A DNA stretch of 33,693 bases from CAZFIM01 sp964519615 (GCA_964519615.1 CAZFIM010000026.1:1-33693), one strand, 5' to 3'. Numbered from the stretch's first letter, positions 1 through 7,666 are shown. Program-made: numbers and translations. The notes: generated by a model from the letters alone, not told the origin.

Positions 1-590
1 GAGGACATTACTATAGAAAGTCCCTGTGCAACCAGCGCTCTGGTTGTTCTGAGAATGAGCGCCTGATTTTTAAAATCGAGGTGGGATGTAGGTTCATCCA
101 GAAGAATTACCTCAGCTTGTTGGGCTATTGTTCTGGCAATAGCAACGAGCTGTCTTTGCCCGCCGCTGATATTCATAAAAGGCCTGTCTTTAAGGTGATA
201 CATGCCCACCATGTGAAGTGCTTCTTCAGCAATTTTTCTATCTGCTTTTGATGGTGTTGCAAAACTACCAAGGTGAGGTGCTCTACCCATGCAGACAACG
301 TCGATGATAGGGTAAGAGAAAGGGGAGGTATTGTCCTGGAAAACAAAACCCATTTTCCTGGCTACTGCAGTGGGTGTCATTGTGGAAATGTCACTGCCTG
401 CCAGATCTATCTTGCCTTTCTTCAGTTTGAGAATTCCGTTAAGGCAACGTAAAAGGGTTGTTTTTCCGCATCCGTTAGCACCCATGAGGCACAATAGTTC
501 ACCTTTATGCAGGTCGAAATTTATACCATTGAAGATGTCTGTATCATCATAACCAAAGGTGGCATTTTTCACTGTAATAACGCTCTCCAT
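1..590 (-). CDS. ABC transporter ATP-binding protein (FecE/BtuD/MolC type), 3' end cut by window edge
   Basis: This is the energising ATPase of a class II metal-chelate or oxyanion importer acting at the inner face of the membrane. Translating the minus strand from ATG at 590 gives about 196 residues with no stop before the edge. The Walker A motif GANGCGKTT, the signature ISGGQRQL and the Walker B plus D-loop ILLDEPTSHLD are all visible, in FecE/BtuD order. The C-terminal part, including most of the H-loop region, lies outside the window. The gene starts 3 bases after the stop of the FecCD permease, so it is the distal gene of the four-gene operon that starts near 3621. Substrate cannot be read from the ATPase itself; the riboswitch upstream of the operon argues for molybdate or tungstate. 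Confidence 0.93.
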   Translation of the reverse strand, partial: MESVITVKNATFGYDDTDIFNGINFDLHKGELLCLMGANGCGKTTLLRCLNGILKLKKGKIDLAGSDISTMTPTAVARKMGFVFQDNTSPFSYPIIDVVCMGRAPHLGSFATPSKADRKIAEEALHMVGMYHLKDRPFMNISGGQRQLVAIARTIAQQAEVILLDEPTSHLDFKNQALILRTTRALVAQGLSIVMS

Positions 591-593
591 ATT

Positions 594-1592
594 TCACCAC
601 GCTCCTTTTGTTCTTCTGAGCAAATAGCCGAAAAACGGCGCGCCCACAACGGCAGTGAGTATGCCCAGAGGTATTTCTGCTGTGATTGCCGACCGGGCGA
701 TATCATCAATGAAAAGCAGGTAAGCTGCTCCGATAGAAAGGCAGGCAGGCAGTAACACGCGGTGATCCGGCCCCACAATCATTCTTGCTACATGAGGAAT
801 TACAAGACCTACCCAACCGATCATACCGCCGACGCACACTGACGCAGCCGTGACCACAGATGCGAGTATAATGACCAGTCCTTTGAGTAGCTCGGTATTT
901 ATTCCCAGAGATCTGGCTTCCTCATCTCCCATGGAGAGGATATTGATTTTCCAGCGCACAAGTACCAGGCCGAGCGAGCCGATCCCTATAGATGGAATTG
1001 TCGTCCACATTTCTTTCGGGGTAACGGAACTGAGGCTTCCCATTAACCAGTAGGTTATTGCCGGGAGTTTATCATATGGGTCGGCAATAAATTTAATCCC
1101 GCCGATAAGGGCGGAAAAGAGAGTGCCGACGACCACACCAGATAGTACCAGTAGAAGTATATGCGCCGTCTTGTATACACGGCTCATCCAGTATGTGATA
1201 GCAACTGCCAATAAAGCAAAAGCAAAGGATGATACTTGAATAACCGCCATATTCCCTGACAACAAGATTGCCAGTGCAGCTCCAAAGCCGGCTCCGGATG
1301 CAACTCCCAGAAGGTCCGGGCTTACCAGGGGATTTTTAAACATTCCCTGAAAGGACGCACCACTTATAGAAAGCCCGGCTCCAACCAGCATTGCAACTAT
1401 TGTTCGGGGAAACCTGACCTGGAAGATCACAGTCTCTACATTATCCGGCCAGGTTGGGTCGATTGGTATCACCTTTGATGCCAGTACCTGTATCAGGGTA
1501 ACCGGATTAATGAAATACCTGCCGACGAAAAGGGAGATAAACAGCAGTAACAGGGGCAATATAATTAAAATCCCCAGCTTCTTTTTTGACAT
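594..1592 (-). CDS. FecCD-family ABC transporter permease (MolB/BtuC-like)
   Basis: This is the membrane-spanning subunit of a class II importer, 332 residues from ATG at 1592, the usual size for FecCD/BtuC permeases. It opens with a basic MSKKK stretch and a hydrophobic helix, and carries family motifs such as VRFPRTIVAMLVGAGLSISG near residue 60-80, NPLVSPDLLGVASGAG, and GMIGWVGLVIPHVARMIVG, with many hydrophobic helices between. A longer reading from 1649 exists, but it would overlap the radical SAM gene by 56 bases. The ATG at 1592 lies just beyond that gene's TAG stop (1594-1596), which suggests translational coupling. MolB of Haemophilus influenzae, a molybdate permease, belongs to this same family, so the fold does not imply iron or B12. 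Confidence 0.93.
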   Translation of the reverse strand: MSKKKLGILIILPLLLLFISLFVGRYFINPVTLIQVLASKVIPIDPTWPDNVETVIFQVRFPRTIVAMLVGAGLSISGASFQGMFKNPLVSPDLLGVASGAGFGAALAILLSGNMAVIQVSSFAFALLAVAITYWMSRVYKTAHILLLVLSGVVVGTLFSALIGGIKFIADPYDKLPAITYWLMGSLSSVTPKEMWTTIPSIGIGSLGLVLVRWKINILSMGDEEARSLGINTELLKGLVIILASVVTAASVCVGGMIGWVGLVIPHVARMIVGPDHRVLLPACLSIGAAYLLFIDDIARSAITAEIPLGILTAVVGAPFFGYLLRRTKGAW

Positions 1593-1593
1593 G

Positions 1594-2505
1594 CTAGCGA
1601 CCAGACTGATCTTCCGGGGGGGTGGGAAAGCTAATGCTGTCCATGTCATAGATTCTCTTTCGCATCCCCTGTATCTTTTTCATTTCAAGCTCCAATGGTG
1701 TTTGAAAACCGTTTGCCCCTGCAACGATTGCCCATTCGAAATCGCCGAAGCTCATATAGGTAATAATATCTATCTCTCCCAATGCTATTCTTGTAGCGGC
1801 AATAACTTTTGCTACCCAGTAAGGATTGGGTGTATCGTACCTTTCCATTTCACTGTAAGGAGAAGGTCTTAACGGGAGTATCATTACCGCCTCGGCTCCA
1901 ACGTTTTTAAGAAACTCAATTCCTTTTGCGATATCTGTTTCACTTTCACCTACGCCGAGTAGAAAACTGCTCCAGACACGCAGCCCTGCTTCTCTGGTAT
2001 TTATCAGCGTATTGAGATGTGCATTGAGGCTGTCTCCCGGTCTTACCTTTTTGAAGACAGCCTCATTCATTACCTCAACACCGCACCAATACCCATCCAT
2101 GCCTGCTGCTTTTAGCCTTAGCAGGCTCTCCATATCTACAGGGCCATAAAAGCCGAATAATTTGAGGCTGGTTTCCTGTTTGACAGTAGTGATGTAGTCA
2201 CAAAAATAGTCGGGAATTTTAAAGCCCATCCACCCTGAAGGTGTCATCGTCCGCTGTATTCCAACCCTCTCCAGCTCTCTGGCTCTATTTAATACCTCAT
2301 CTTTGGGATATCTCCGCCACCAATCGTTATCGAATCTGGCACTTGAGTACCAGCTACAATGTGGGCAAATTGGCTTCATTCTGCATGTAGTATTAAAAAA
2401 AAGCGGATAGCGGAAGAAGGTTGGTATATTCCGTGCGATCTGCTGTGCCTGCTTGAATAACGTGTGCCCATCCATTTTTAACAGGTCCAATACCTCTGTT
2501 GTCAT
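1594..2505 (-). CDS. Radical SAM enzyme with CX5CX2C cluster motif (BioB/HydE/HcgA-like)
   Basis: This is a 303-residue radical SAM protein whose exact reaction is unknown. The cluster-binding cysteines are C41, C47 and C50 (TTCRMKPICPHC), spaced CX5CX2C instead of the usual CX3CX2C. The same unusual spacing is described for HcgA (HmdB), which helps build the iron-guanylylpyridinol cofactor of Hmd hydrogenase. The rest (GYWCGVEVMNEAVFKKVRPG, LLGVGESETDIAKGIEFL, ILPLRPSPYSEM) resembles the BioB/HydE/PylB branch. The start at 2505 is chosen because GGAAAGGAG sits 7 bases upstream; an ATG at 2526 would skip this site. It lies between the binding protein and the permease of an ABC importer, so it is co-transcribed with uptake. 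Role in modifying the imported ligand or a cofactor is inference. Confidence 0.85.
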   Translation of the reverse strand: MTTEVLDLLKMDGHTLFKQAQQIARNIPTFFRYPLFFNTTCRMKPICPHCSWYSSARFDNDWWRRYPKDEVLNRARELERVGIQRTMTPSGWMGFKIPDYFCDYITTVKQETSLKLFGFYGPVDMESLLRLKAAGMDGYWCGVEVMNEAVFKKVRPGDSLNAHLNTLINTREAGLRVWSSFLLGVGESETDIAKGIEFLKNVGAEAVMILPLRPSPYSEMERYDTPNPYWVAKVIAATRIALGEIDIITYMSFGDFEWAIVAGANGFQTPLELEMKKIQGMRKRIYDMDSISFPTPPEDQSGR

Positions 2506-2532
2506 GTTAGGTCTCCTTTCCAACAATATCGA

Positions 2533-3621
2533 CTATGGTTTGATAATTGAGTCAACCCCACCGGCATCTCCGGGATACGATCTTCCAAAAAATCTGGTGC
2601 AGAACTCGTTGGCCTTTTCAGTAACACTGATGTCTTCAAATTTATCCGGATACATTGCTTTAGCCATCTGTAATACACCGAGACAGGCTCCGATTGTCGG
2701 GTGCAGCCAATAAATGTAATAGGTGCCTTCTTCGTATACTCTTAATTGCTTCACGGCCGTTATTCCCTGAAAAGACGGATCACTCATAATATCCGCCACC
2801 GTTACCGATTTCTCTTTAAGAGGTCCGTTGATAACAAGGACAACATCCGGATCCCAATCCAGTAGCTGCTCAGTTTCAATCTTGGGGTATGACCCGGGTA
2901 AATCACTTGTCACGCTTATACCGCCAGCGCAACCTACATTCTTGATGATATAGGCTTGATTTCCTATGGTGGTGAATTTATCCATATGTACAAAGAATAT
3001 CTTCTGTTTTTGATCGTCAGGAATAGAGGAGGTGCGGTCGGTGGCTATTTTAATAGTATCCTCGTAAAACGTGACCAGTTCTTCAGCTAGCTGCTCTTTC
3101 CCTATAGCTTTACCTGTGACCAAAGTGGAGCCGACACAATCATTGATTGGGTCAATCACTACGGCGGGAATACCGAGGTTCTCTATTTGTGTCGCCTCCG
3201 TCTCACCACAAAGTACAAAATCCGGATTTAATTTTAGTATCTGCTCAGAATTAATCTCGTTGAGAAAGCCTACGGTTGGTAATTCCTTATATTCCGGCTC
3301 GAGCCTATCAAACTGTATAAATTTCACTGATTGGCTATCTACGCCAACCAGTAAATCCTGAGATCCCAGTGCATAAAGTGCCCATGAACCCCAGGGATAC
3401 GTGCTGACTATTGAGTGAATCTCTGCCGGCAGTTCAACTGTTCTGCCGATCATATCGGTAACCGTTCTTGTGGCCGATGCAGGTGTACTTGGTGTGGGTT
3501 TTGGTGAGGCTGCAGGTATAGACGCAGCCGGTATTGCGGTCTGGTTGCAGCCCATCACTCCTGCGATACAAAAAATGGCGATTATAACCGGTAAAACTAT
3601 TCTGATAAATTTGTTTAACAT
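2533..3621 (-). CDS. ABC transporter substrate-binding lipoprotein (FecB/BtuF/MolA type)
   Basis: This 362-residue protein is the extracytoplasmic ligand receptor of the importer. It has a lipoprotein signal: a basic N terminus, a hydrophobic stretch, and the lipobox GVMGC with the acylated Cys at residue 25. A Pro/Ala/Ser-rich linker follows, then the helical-backbone binding domain typical of class III receptors (VTDMIGRTVELP, YALGSQDLLVGVDS, LLDWDPDVVLV). GGAG lies upstream of the ATG. It is the first gene of the operon, followed by the radical SAM, permease and ATPase genes. Family members bind siderophores, haem, cobalamin or, for MolA, molybdate and tungstate. The leader RNA favours the last group, but binding residues cannot be judged by eye. 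Confidence 0.92.
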   Translation of the reverse strand: MLNKFIRIVLPVIIAIFCIAGVMGCNQTAIPAASIPAASPKPTPSTPASATRTVTDMIGRTVELPAEIHSIVSTYPWGSWALYALGSQDLLVGVDSQSVKFIQFDRLEPEYKELPTVGFLNEINSEQILKLNPDFVLCGETEATQIENLGIPAVVIDPINDCVGSTLVTGKAIGKEQLAEELVTFYEDTIKIATDRTSSIPDDQKQKIFFVHMDKFTTIGNQAYIIKNVGCAGGISVTSDLPGSYPKIETEQLLDWDPDVVLVINGPLKEKSVTVADIMSDPSFQGITAVKQLRVYEEGTYYIYWLHPTIGACLGVLQMAKAMYPDKFEDISVTEKANEFCTRFFGRSYPGDAGGVDSIIKP

Positions 3622-3796
3622 TTATTACTCCATCCTGTTTACTTTGCATTAACTGTGTAATTAATCACGGTAAAAAACCGCGCGTTCATATATGTCTCTT
3701 CTGTGCTGATTGGCAGTTAGACCTGCAAATGGTGTTCTTTACAGACATTTTTGTGCAGGAGAAAATGCGATATAGGAAACAGACTCAGAAATTAGG

Positions 3797-3836
3797 AAAA
3801 AAAATAGCGCCACCTGCTCAGAGATGCGCTATTTTT
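3797..3836 (-). terminator. Intrinsic terminator in leader of the importer operon (attenuator)
   Basis: On the minus strand an 11-bp perfect stem AAAAATAGCGC / GCGCTATTTTT with a 15-base loop is followed by T-rich sequence. It lies after the structured leader RNA and about 175 bases before the first ATG of the operon, so it fits a riboswitch expression platform that stops transcription early. Confidence 0.8.
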
Positions 3837-3856
3837 AGAAAAAACACAATCATATA

Positions 3857-3969
3857 TTCTCCTTTCCACTGGGGAAGCAACGCCGTTTCCTGCGTTACCG
3901 TCGATCCGCTTGCGGCGGATACCGGCTATACACCGTGGATGGCTCTTTAGGTGTAACAGCTCCAGAGAA
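3857..3969 (-). promoter_or_regulatory. Structured leader RNA, probable molybdenum/tungsten cofactor (Moco/Tuco) riboswitch
   Basis: Read on the minus strand, the leader folds into nested and consecutive helices: a closing stem UUCUCU/GGAGAA, a stem UACACC/GGUGUA, a hairpin AUCCGC-CGCAA-GCGGAU and a hairpin AACGC/GCGUU. The 3' strand carries UUGCUUCCCC followed by GUGGAAAGGAG. The order of hairpins and this 3' segment (compare UUGCC, CUCCC and UGGAAAGGUG in the E. coli moaA leader) resemble the Moco RNA motif as I remember it. A promoter precedes the element and a terminator follows it. I see no B12 box, thi box or other known riboswitch core. Class assignment is from memory and not from a covariance search. 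Confidence 0.6.
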
Positions 3970-3979
3970 ACTTTTTATT

Positions 3980-4009
3980 ATGCTAGCACAGCAAATATTT
4001 TGTTGTCAA
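3980..4009 (-). promoter_or_regulatory. Promoter of importer operon
   Basis: Minus-strand TTGACA (4009-4004), an 18-base spacer and TAGCAT (3985-3980). Transcription would start just before the 5' strand of the leader RNA, so the whole riboswitch would be transcribed. Confidence 0.65.
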
Positions 4010-4038
4010 TAAAAACAAAATTACAACATGCTGCATAC

Positions 4039-4052
4039 ATTTACATGTAAAT
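4039..4052. promoter_or_regulatory. Perfect 14-bp palindrome between divergent promoters
   Basis: ATTTACATGTAAAT is a perfect inverted repeat. It lies about 30 bases upstream of the importer operon's -35 box and about 26 bases upstream of the regulator gene's -35 box. Its position suits an operator shared by the two divergent units. No cognate protein can be named. Confidence 0.4.
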
Positions 4053-4077
4053 TATTATCCGACAGCTCTTTTAGTAT

Positions 4078-4106
4078 TTGACACCGACGAAAAAATTTGA
4101 TATCGT
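4078..4106 (+). promoter_or_regulatory. Promoter of the NrpR-like regulator gene
   Basis: TTGACA (4078-4083), a 17-base spacer and TATCGT (4101-4106). This explains why the in-frame TTG at 4078 should not be read as a start codon: it is the -35 box. Confidence 0.6.
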
Positions 4107-4124
4107 AGGCAATCGGTTGCCTAC
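4105..4124. promoter_or_regulatory. Inverted repeat operator over the regulator's transcription start
   Basis: GTAGGCAA-TCGG-TTGCCTAC is a perfect 8-bp inverted repeat. It overlaps the last two bases of the -10 box and the expected start of transcription, which is the classic place for a repressor. Autoregulation by the NrpR-like protein encoded next is the simplest reading, although the methanogen NrpR operator (GGAA...TTCC) is different. Confidence 0.55.
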
Positions 4125-4155
4125 TGCCTTATTTTGTAGAAGGTTTGCTGACAAA

Positions 4156-5154
4156 ATGGCATTTGAAACACACGAACTGGAAAGAAAGCTGCTTCTTGTC
4201 CTCAAGGTATTGAGCGACTCCAGAGAACCTACCGGCGCGCGTCTCATTGCCAAGAAGCTCAAAGAGAACGGCGTGGATTTGAACGAACGCACCGTGCGCT
4301 ATCACCTCAAGCTCATGGATGAACGCGGGTTAACAAAACTCATAGGAAGAGACGGGAGGGTAATCACCTCCGCAGGGCTGGATGAATTGAAAGATGCCAT
4401 GGTCAGCGCTAAAGTGGGCTATGTTCGATCGCGCGTTGACTCGCTTGCCTACCAGACCAATTTAAATCTACAAACAGGGACCGGGCCTGTGCCGGTAAAC
4501 ATATCTTTTATTAAGGAAAAAGATTTCCAGCGCGCTCTGAAGATAATGAGTCCCATTTTTGATGCAGGTCTTTGTGTGAGCGAAAAGATTGCCGTAGCCG
4601 GACAGGGCCGGATGCTGGGAGATATCATTGTTCCGGAGGGGAATGTGGGGCTGGCCACCGTGTGCAGCGTCGCCATTAACGGGGTCCTGCTTAAGGCGGG
4701 AGTACCTGTGGACTCGCGCTTCGGCGGTATATTGCAGATTAAGAACAGGCAGCCGCGCCGTTTTGTTGAGCTGATACACTATGCCGGATCCTCTCTTGAC
4801 CCTTCTGAGATTTTTGTGCGTGCCGGGATGACTGCTGTGCGCAATATGGCTCAGACAGGCAGCGGCACGGTGCTGGCCAGCTTCCGTGAGCTGCCGGCTC
4901 CCTGTGCACCTGTGGTCACACAGGTATTGACCACGCTTAAGGCGGCAGGTATGGGTGGGCTGGCAATAATGGGCAATACCGGTGAACCGGTATGCGAGAT
5001 ACCTCTGGAGATAAACAGGATAGGTATTGTGCTCTACGGCGGGCTCAATCCCGTTGCCGCTGCTGCCGAGACGGATATTGAAGTGAACAATCTAGCCATG
5101 AGTACGGTCATGCGCTATGAACAGTTAATTCATTTTCAGGAGGTTCAGGTGTGA
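4156..5154 (+). CDS. NrpR-like transcriptional regulator (winged helix plus one DUF128/NrpR domain)
   Basis: This 332-residue protein has an N-terminal winged helix (about residues 8-70, with LNERTVRYHLKLMDERGLTK as the recognition part) followed by one NrpR/DUF128 domain. That domain is seen in TGTGPVPVN, GRMLGDIIVPEGNVGLATVC, SRFGGILQI, the repeated FVELIHYAGSS / FVRAGM pattern and NRIGIVLYGGLNPVAA. In methanogens NrpR represses nitrogen genes and releases DNA on binding 2-oxoglutarate; those proteins often have two such domains. The ATG at 4156 is used because the upstream TTG lies in the promoter. The gene overlaps hisF by 4 bases and precedes a glutamate-synthase-like gene, which fits nitrogen control. 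Confidence 0.85.
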   Translation: MAFETHELERKLLLVLKVLSDSREPTGARLIAKKLKENGVDLNERTVRYHLKLMDERGLTKLIGRDGRVITSAGLDELKDAMVSAKVGYVRSRVDSLAYQTNLNLQTGTGPVPVNISFIKEKDFQRALKIMSPIFDAGLCVSEKIAVAGQGRMLGDIIVPEGNVGLATVCSVAINGVLLKAGVPVDSRFGGILQIKNRQPRRFVELIHYAGSSLDPSEIFVRAGMTAVRNMAQTGSGTVLASFRELPAPCAPVVTQVLTTLKAAGMGGLAIMGNTGEPVCEIPLEINRIGIVLYGGLNPVAAAAETDIEVNNLAMSTVMRYEQLIHFQEVQV

Positions 5155-5921
5155 GACAAATAAAAATCATACCCTGTCTCGATGTGAGAGAGGGCAGAGT
5201 GGTTAAAGGGGTGAATTTTATCAATCTGCGTGATGCCCGGGACCCGGTGGAGGCAGCGGAGGCATATTGCAGGCAGGGCGCGGATGAGCTCGTCTTTCTG
5301 GACATAATGGCAACAGTAGAGAACAGAAGGACGAGAATGGAATGGGTGAGGAAAGTAGCTCAGGTAGTGACAATTCCTTTTGCGGTAGGGGGAGGGATCG
5401 CAAGCACCGCTGACATGGAGGAACTATTTTCCATGGGCGTAGACAAGGTCTCCATAAATACTGCTGCGGTAAAAAATCCCGGTCTTATCAGCCAGGCTGC
5501 TCAAAAATTCGGCAAGGAAAAAGTCGTGGTAGCCATCGACGGGCGTAAAAACCCGCAAGGGAGCGGCCTGCCGCGGCTGGAGGTCGTGGTTAAAAGCGGA
5601 GAAGAATCTACGGGTAAGGATATTGTAGCCTGGGCTAAAGAAGTGGAATCTCTGGGAGCGGGAGAAATACTGCTCACCAGCAAAGATGCTGACGGTACCA
5701 AAGCGGGCTATGATCTGGAGATGACAAGAGCGGTTGCCGAAGCGGTCTCGCTGCCCGTAACCGCCTCCGGCGGTGCTGGTACGCTTCAGCACCTCTATGA
5801 GGGAGTGGTGAAGGGGAAAGCTTCTGCAGTGCTGGCTGCCTCTATATTTCATTTCGGCGAAATAACCATACCTGAAGCGAAAAAATACCTCAGTGATAGA
5901 GGTATAGCGGTACGGTCATAA
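5151..5921 (+). CDS. hisF: Imidazole glycerol phosphate synthase cyclase subunit HisF
   Basis: HisF makes imidazole glycerol phosphate and AICAR from PRFAR using ammonia delivered by HisH. The 256-residue protein is a beta/alpha barrel with the catalytic Asp in IIPCLDV (D11), the phosphate motifs VGGGI and ASGGAGT, and VAIDGRK containing the second catalytic Asp. The start is GTG at 5151, overlapping the regulator's stop in GTGA, with AGGAGG 7 bases upstream. No hisH is nearby, and hisA and hisI lie 18 kb away on the other strand, so the pathway is scattered. Pairing with an NrpR-like gene suggests nitrogen-responsive control. Confidence 0.96.
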   Translation: MRQIKIIPCLDVREGRVVKGVNFINLRDARDPVEAAEAYCRQGADELVFLDIMATVENRRTRMEWVRKVAQVVTIPFAVGGGIASTADMEELFSMGVDKVSINTAAVKNPGLISQAAQKFGKEKVVVAIDGRKNPQGSGLPRLEVVVKSGEESTGKDIVAWAKEVESLGAGEILLTSKDADGTKAGYDLEMTRAVAEAVSLPVTASGGAGTLQHLYEGVVKGKASAVLAASIFHFGEITIPEAKKYLSDRGIAVRS

Positions 5922-5980
5922 AAGTAATATAAAACGTATAAAAAGAAGATAAGCATAAAAAGAAGAGGAGTAGTGATAAC

Positions 5981-7573
5981 ATGAATCTGCAAAGACCAAA
6001 TTCAAACGAGGCAACAAGGACAGCCAACAGGTCCAAAAACGTCTCTCCCATGAGCGGCCTCTGTACCCGCTGTATCGATGGTTGCACCGGCAACTGCGAG
6101 GTGTTTAAAGCTACGTTCCGCGGCCGGGAACTTATATATCCGGGGCCCTATGGTGAGATTACCGCCGGGGGTGACAAGGACTACCCGATCGATTATTCAC
6201 ATCTTAATATTCAGGGCTATGCGCTGGGTGCTCACGGCCTCCCCGCCGGCGTAATCGGCTCACCCGATACAGCCACGTTTCCTCATGTAAACACTCAAAC
6301 GGAATACGGCTGGGATATCAAGGTCAAGATGTCTATGCCTATTTTTACAGGTGCTCTCGGCTCCACTGAGATTGCCCGCAAGAACTGGGAACATTTTGCT
6401 GTGGGAGCCGCAATCAGCGGAGTAACTGTGGTATGCGGGGAGAATGTCTGCGGCATCGATCCCAAACTTGAGTTCGATTCAAAGGGTAAAGTTTCTCTGG
6501 CACCTGATATGGACCGTCGAATCGAGATATACCGGCGTTACCATCAGGGTTTCGGTGAGATTCTGGTACAGATGAATGTGGAAGACACCAGACTCGGCGT
6601 AGCTGAGTATGTACATAAAAAGCACGGACTGGAGACCATAGAGTTGAAATGGGGACAGGGTGCCAAATGTATCGGCGGCGAGATCAAAGTAGACAGCCTG
6701 GAGCGGGCGCTTGAGCTTCAGCGCAGAGGTTATATCGTTACACCCGATCCTTCAGATCCCATAAATCAGGCGGCGTTTAAAGATGGCGCATTGAAAGAAT
6801 TTGAAAGACACAGCCGGCTGGGCTTTATTGATGAAGATGGTTTCTATGCCGAGGTGCAGCGTCTGCGTGACATCGGTTTCAAGCGTATCACCCTCAAGAC
6901 CGGTGCTTACGGACTGCGTGAACTGGCGATGGCTATCAAATGGAGCTCCAGAGCCCACATCGACCTGCTTACTATCGATGGAGCTCCCGGCGGAACGGGC
7001 ATGAGCCCCTGGCGCATGATGGAGGAGTGGGGTATGCCCAGCCTCTATCTGCACGCTGCCGCCAGCGAGTTTGCCAGGAAACTCTCGGATAAGGGGCAGA
7101 GGGTCCCCGATCTTGCCTTTGCCGGTGGATTTTCCAGCGAAGACGGGGTATTCAAAGCAATGGCAATGGGCGCACCGTTCGTAAAAGCGGTGTGCATGGG
7201 CAGAGCGCTGATGATTCCGGGCATGGTAGGCAAAAATATTCAGAACTGGCTGAAAGAAGGCAAGCTGCCCAATACAGTCGGCCAGTACGGGTCCACGCCG
7301 GAAGAGATTTTTGTCTGTTACGAGGCGGTAAAGGAGATCGTGGGCGCCGATGAGATGAAAAACATTCCGCTCGGAGCTGTCGGCTTCTACAGTTACAGCG
7401 ATAAAATACGGGTAGGTCTGCAGCAGCTCATGGCCGGTGCCCGCTGCTTCAGCGTACCGGCCATCAGCAGGCGCGAAATCATGTCTCTGACCGAGGAATG
7501 CGCCCGCGTAACCGGCATACCCTATCTCATGGATGCCTACCGCAGTGAAGCTATGGCCATTCTGGAGAGTTAA
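5981..7573 (+). CDS. FMN-binding glutamate synthase-domain protein
   Basis: This 530-residue protein corresponds to the FMN/central synthase domain of glutamate synthase, without the glutaminase domain of GltB. It shows the barrel motifs KMSMPIFTGALGSTEIA, ELKWGQGAKCIGGE, LLTIDGAPGGTGMSPW and the flavin phosphate site DLAFAGGFSSEDGVFKAMAMGA. A cysteine cluster at residues 28, 31, 35 and 39 (CX2CX3CX3C) near the N terminus could hold an iron-sulphur centre; this is inference. Stand-alone proteins of this kind are common in anaerobes and archaea and may use free ammonia or separate partners. GAGGAG lies before the ATG. It follows hisF by 59 bases and is closed by a strong terminator, so it likely ends the NrpR-like unit. 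Confidence 0.88.
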   Translation: MNLQRPNSNEATRTANRSKNVSPMSGLCTRCIDGCTGNCEVFKATFRGRELIYPGPYGEITAGGDKDYPIDYSHLNIQGYALGAHGLPAGVIGSPDTATFPHVNTQTEYGWDIKVKMSMPIFTGALGSTEIARKNWEHFAVGAAISGVTVVCGENVCGIDPKLEFDSKGKVSLAPDMDRRIEIYRRYHQGFGEILVQMNVEDTRLGVAEYVHKKHGLETIELKWGQGAKCIGGEIKVDSLERALELQRRGYIVTPDPSDPINQAAFKDGALKEFERHSRLGFIDEDGFYAEVQRLRDIGFKRITLKTGAYGLRELAMAIKWSSRAHIDLLTIDGAPGGTGMSPWRMMEEWGMPSLYLHAAASEFARKLSDKGQRVPDLAFAGGFSSEDGVFKAMAMGAPFVKAVCMGRALMIPGMVGKNIQNWLKEGKLPNTVGQYGSTPEEIFVCYEAVKEIVGADEMKNIPLGAVGFYSYSDKIRVGLQQLMAGARCFSVPAISRREIMSLTEECARVTGIPYLMDAYRSEAMAILES

Positions 7574-7620
7574 CCGGGGTCATTTAAGGGACGCTTAAAC
7601 GGTTATAAACGGGTATAAAT

Positions 7621-7666
7621 AAACAACAGGCAGCAGAGATTTTTTCTCTGCTGCCTGTTGTTTTTC
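7621..7666 (+). terminator. Strong intrinsic terminator after the glutamate synthase-like gene
   Basis: A 19-bp perfect stem (AAACAACAGGCAGCAGAGA at 7621-7639, its complement at 7645-7663) with a TTTTT loop is followed by further T's. It closes the unit started at 4156. Confidence 0.92.

Noticed and set aside
1593..1649. Longer permease start at 1649
   Set aside because: It would overlap the radical SAM gene by 56 bases and adds a non-family N terminus. ATG 1592 gives the usual length.
3729..3950. 73-residue plus-strand frame within the leader region
   Set aside because: It runs through the terminator and riboswitch, which are better explained as minus-strand RNA structure.
3857..3969. Cobalamin riboswitch for a BtuFCD operon
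   Set aside because: No B12 box (GCCACTG or AGCCAGGAGACC-type) is seen on the minus strand, and the hairpin order differs.
4078..4155. N-terminal extension of the NrpR-like protein starting at TTG 4078
   Set aside because: The TTG is the -35 box of a good promoter, and the extension covers the operator. The ATG at 4156 fits the winged-helix start.
5424..5852. 142-residue minus-strand frame inside hisF
   Set aside because: Antisense shadow of a well-supported gene.
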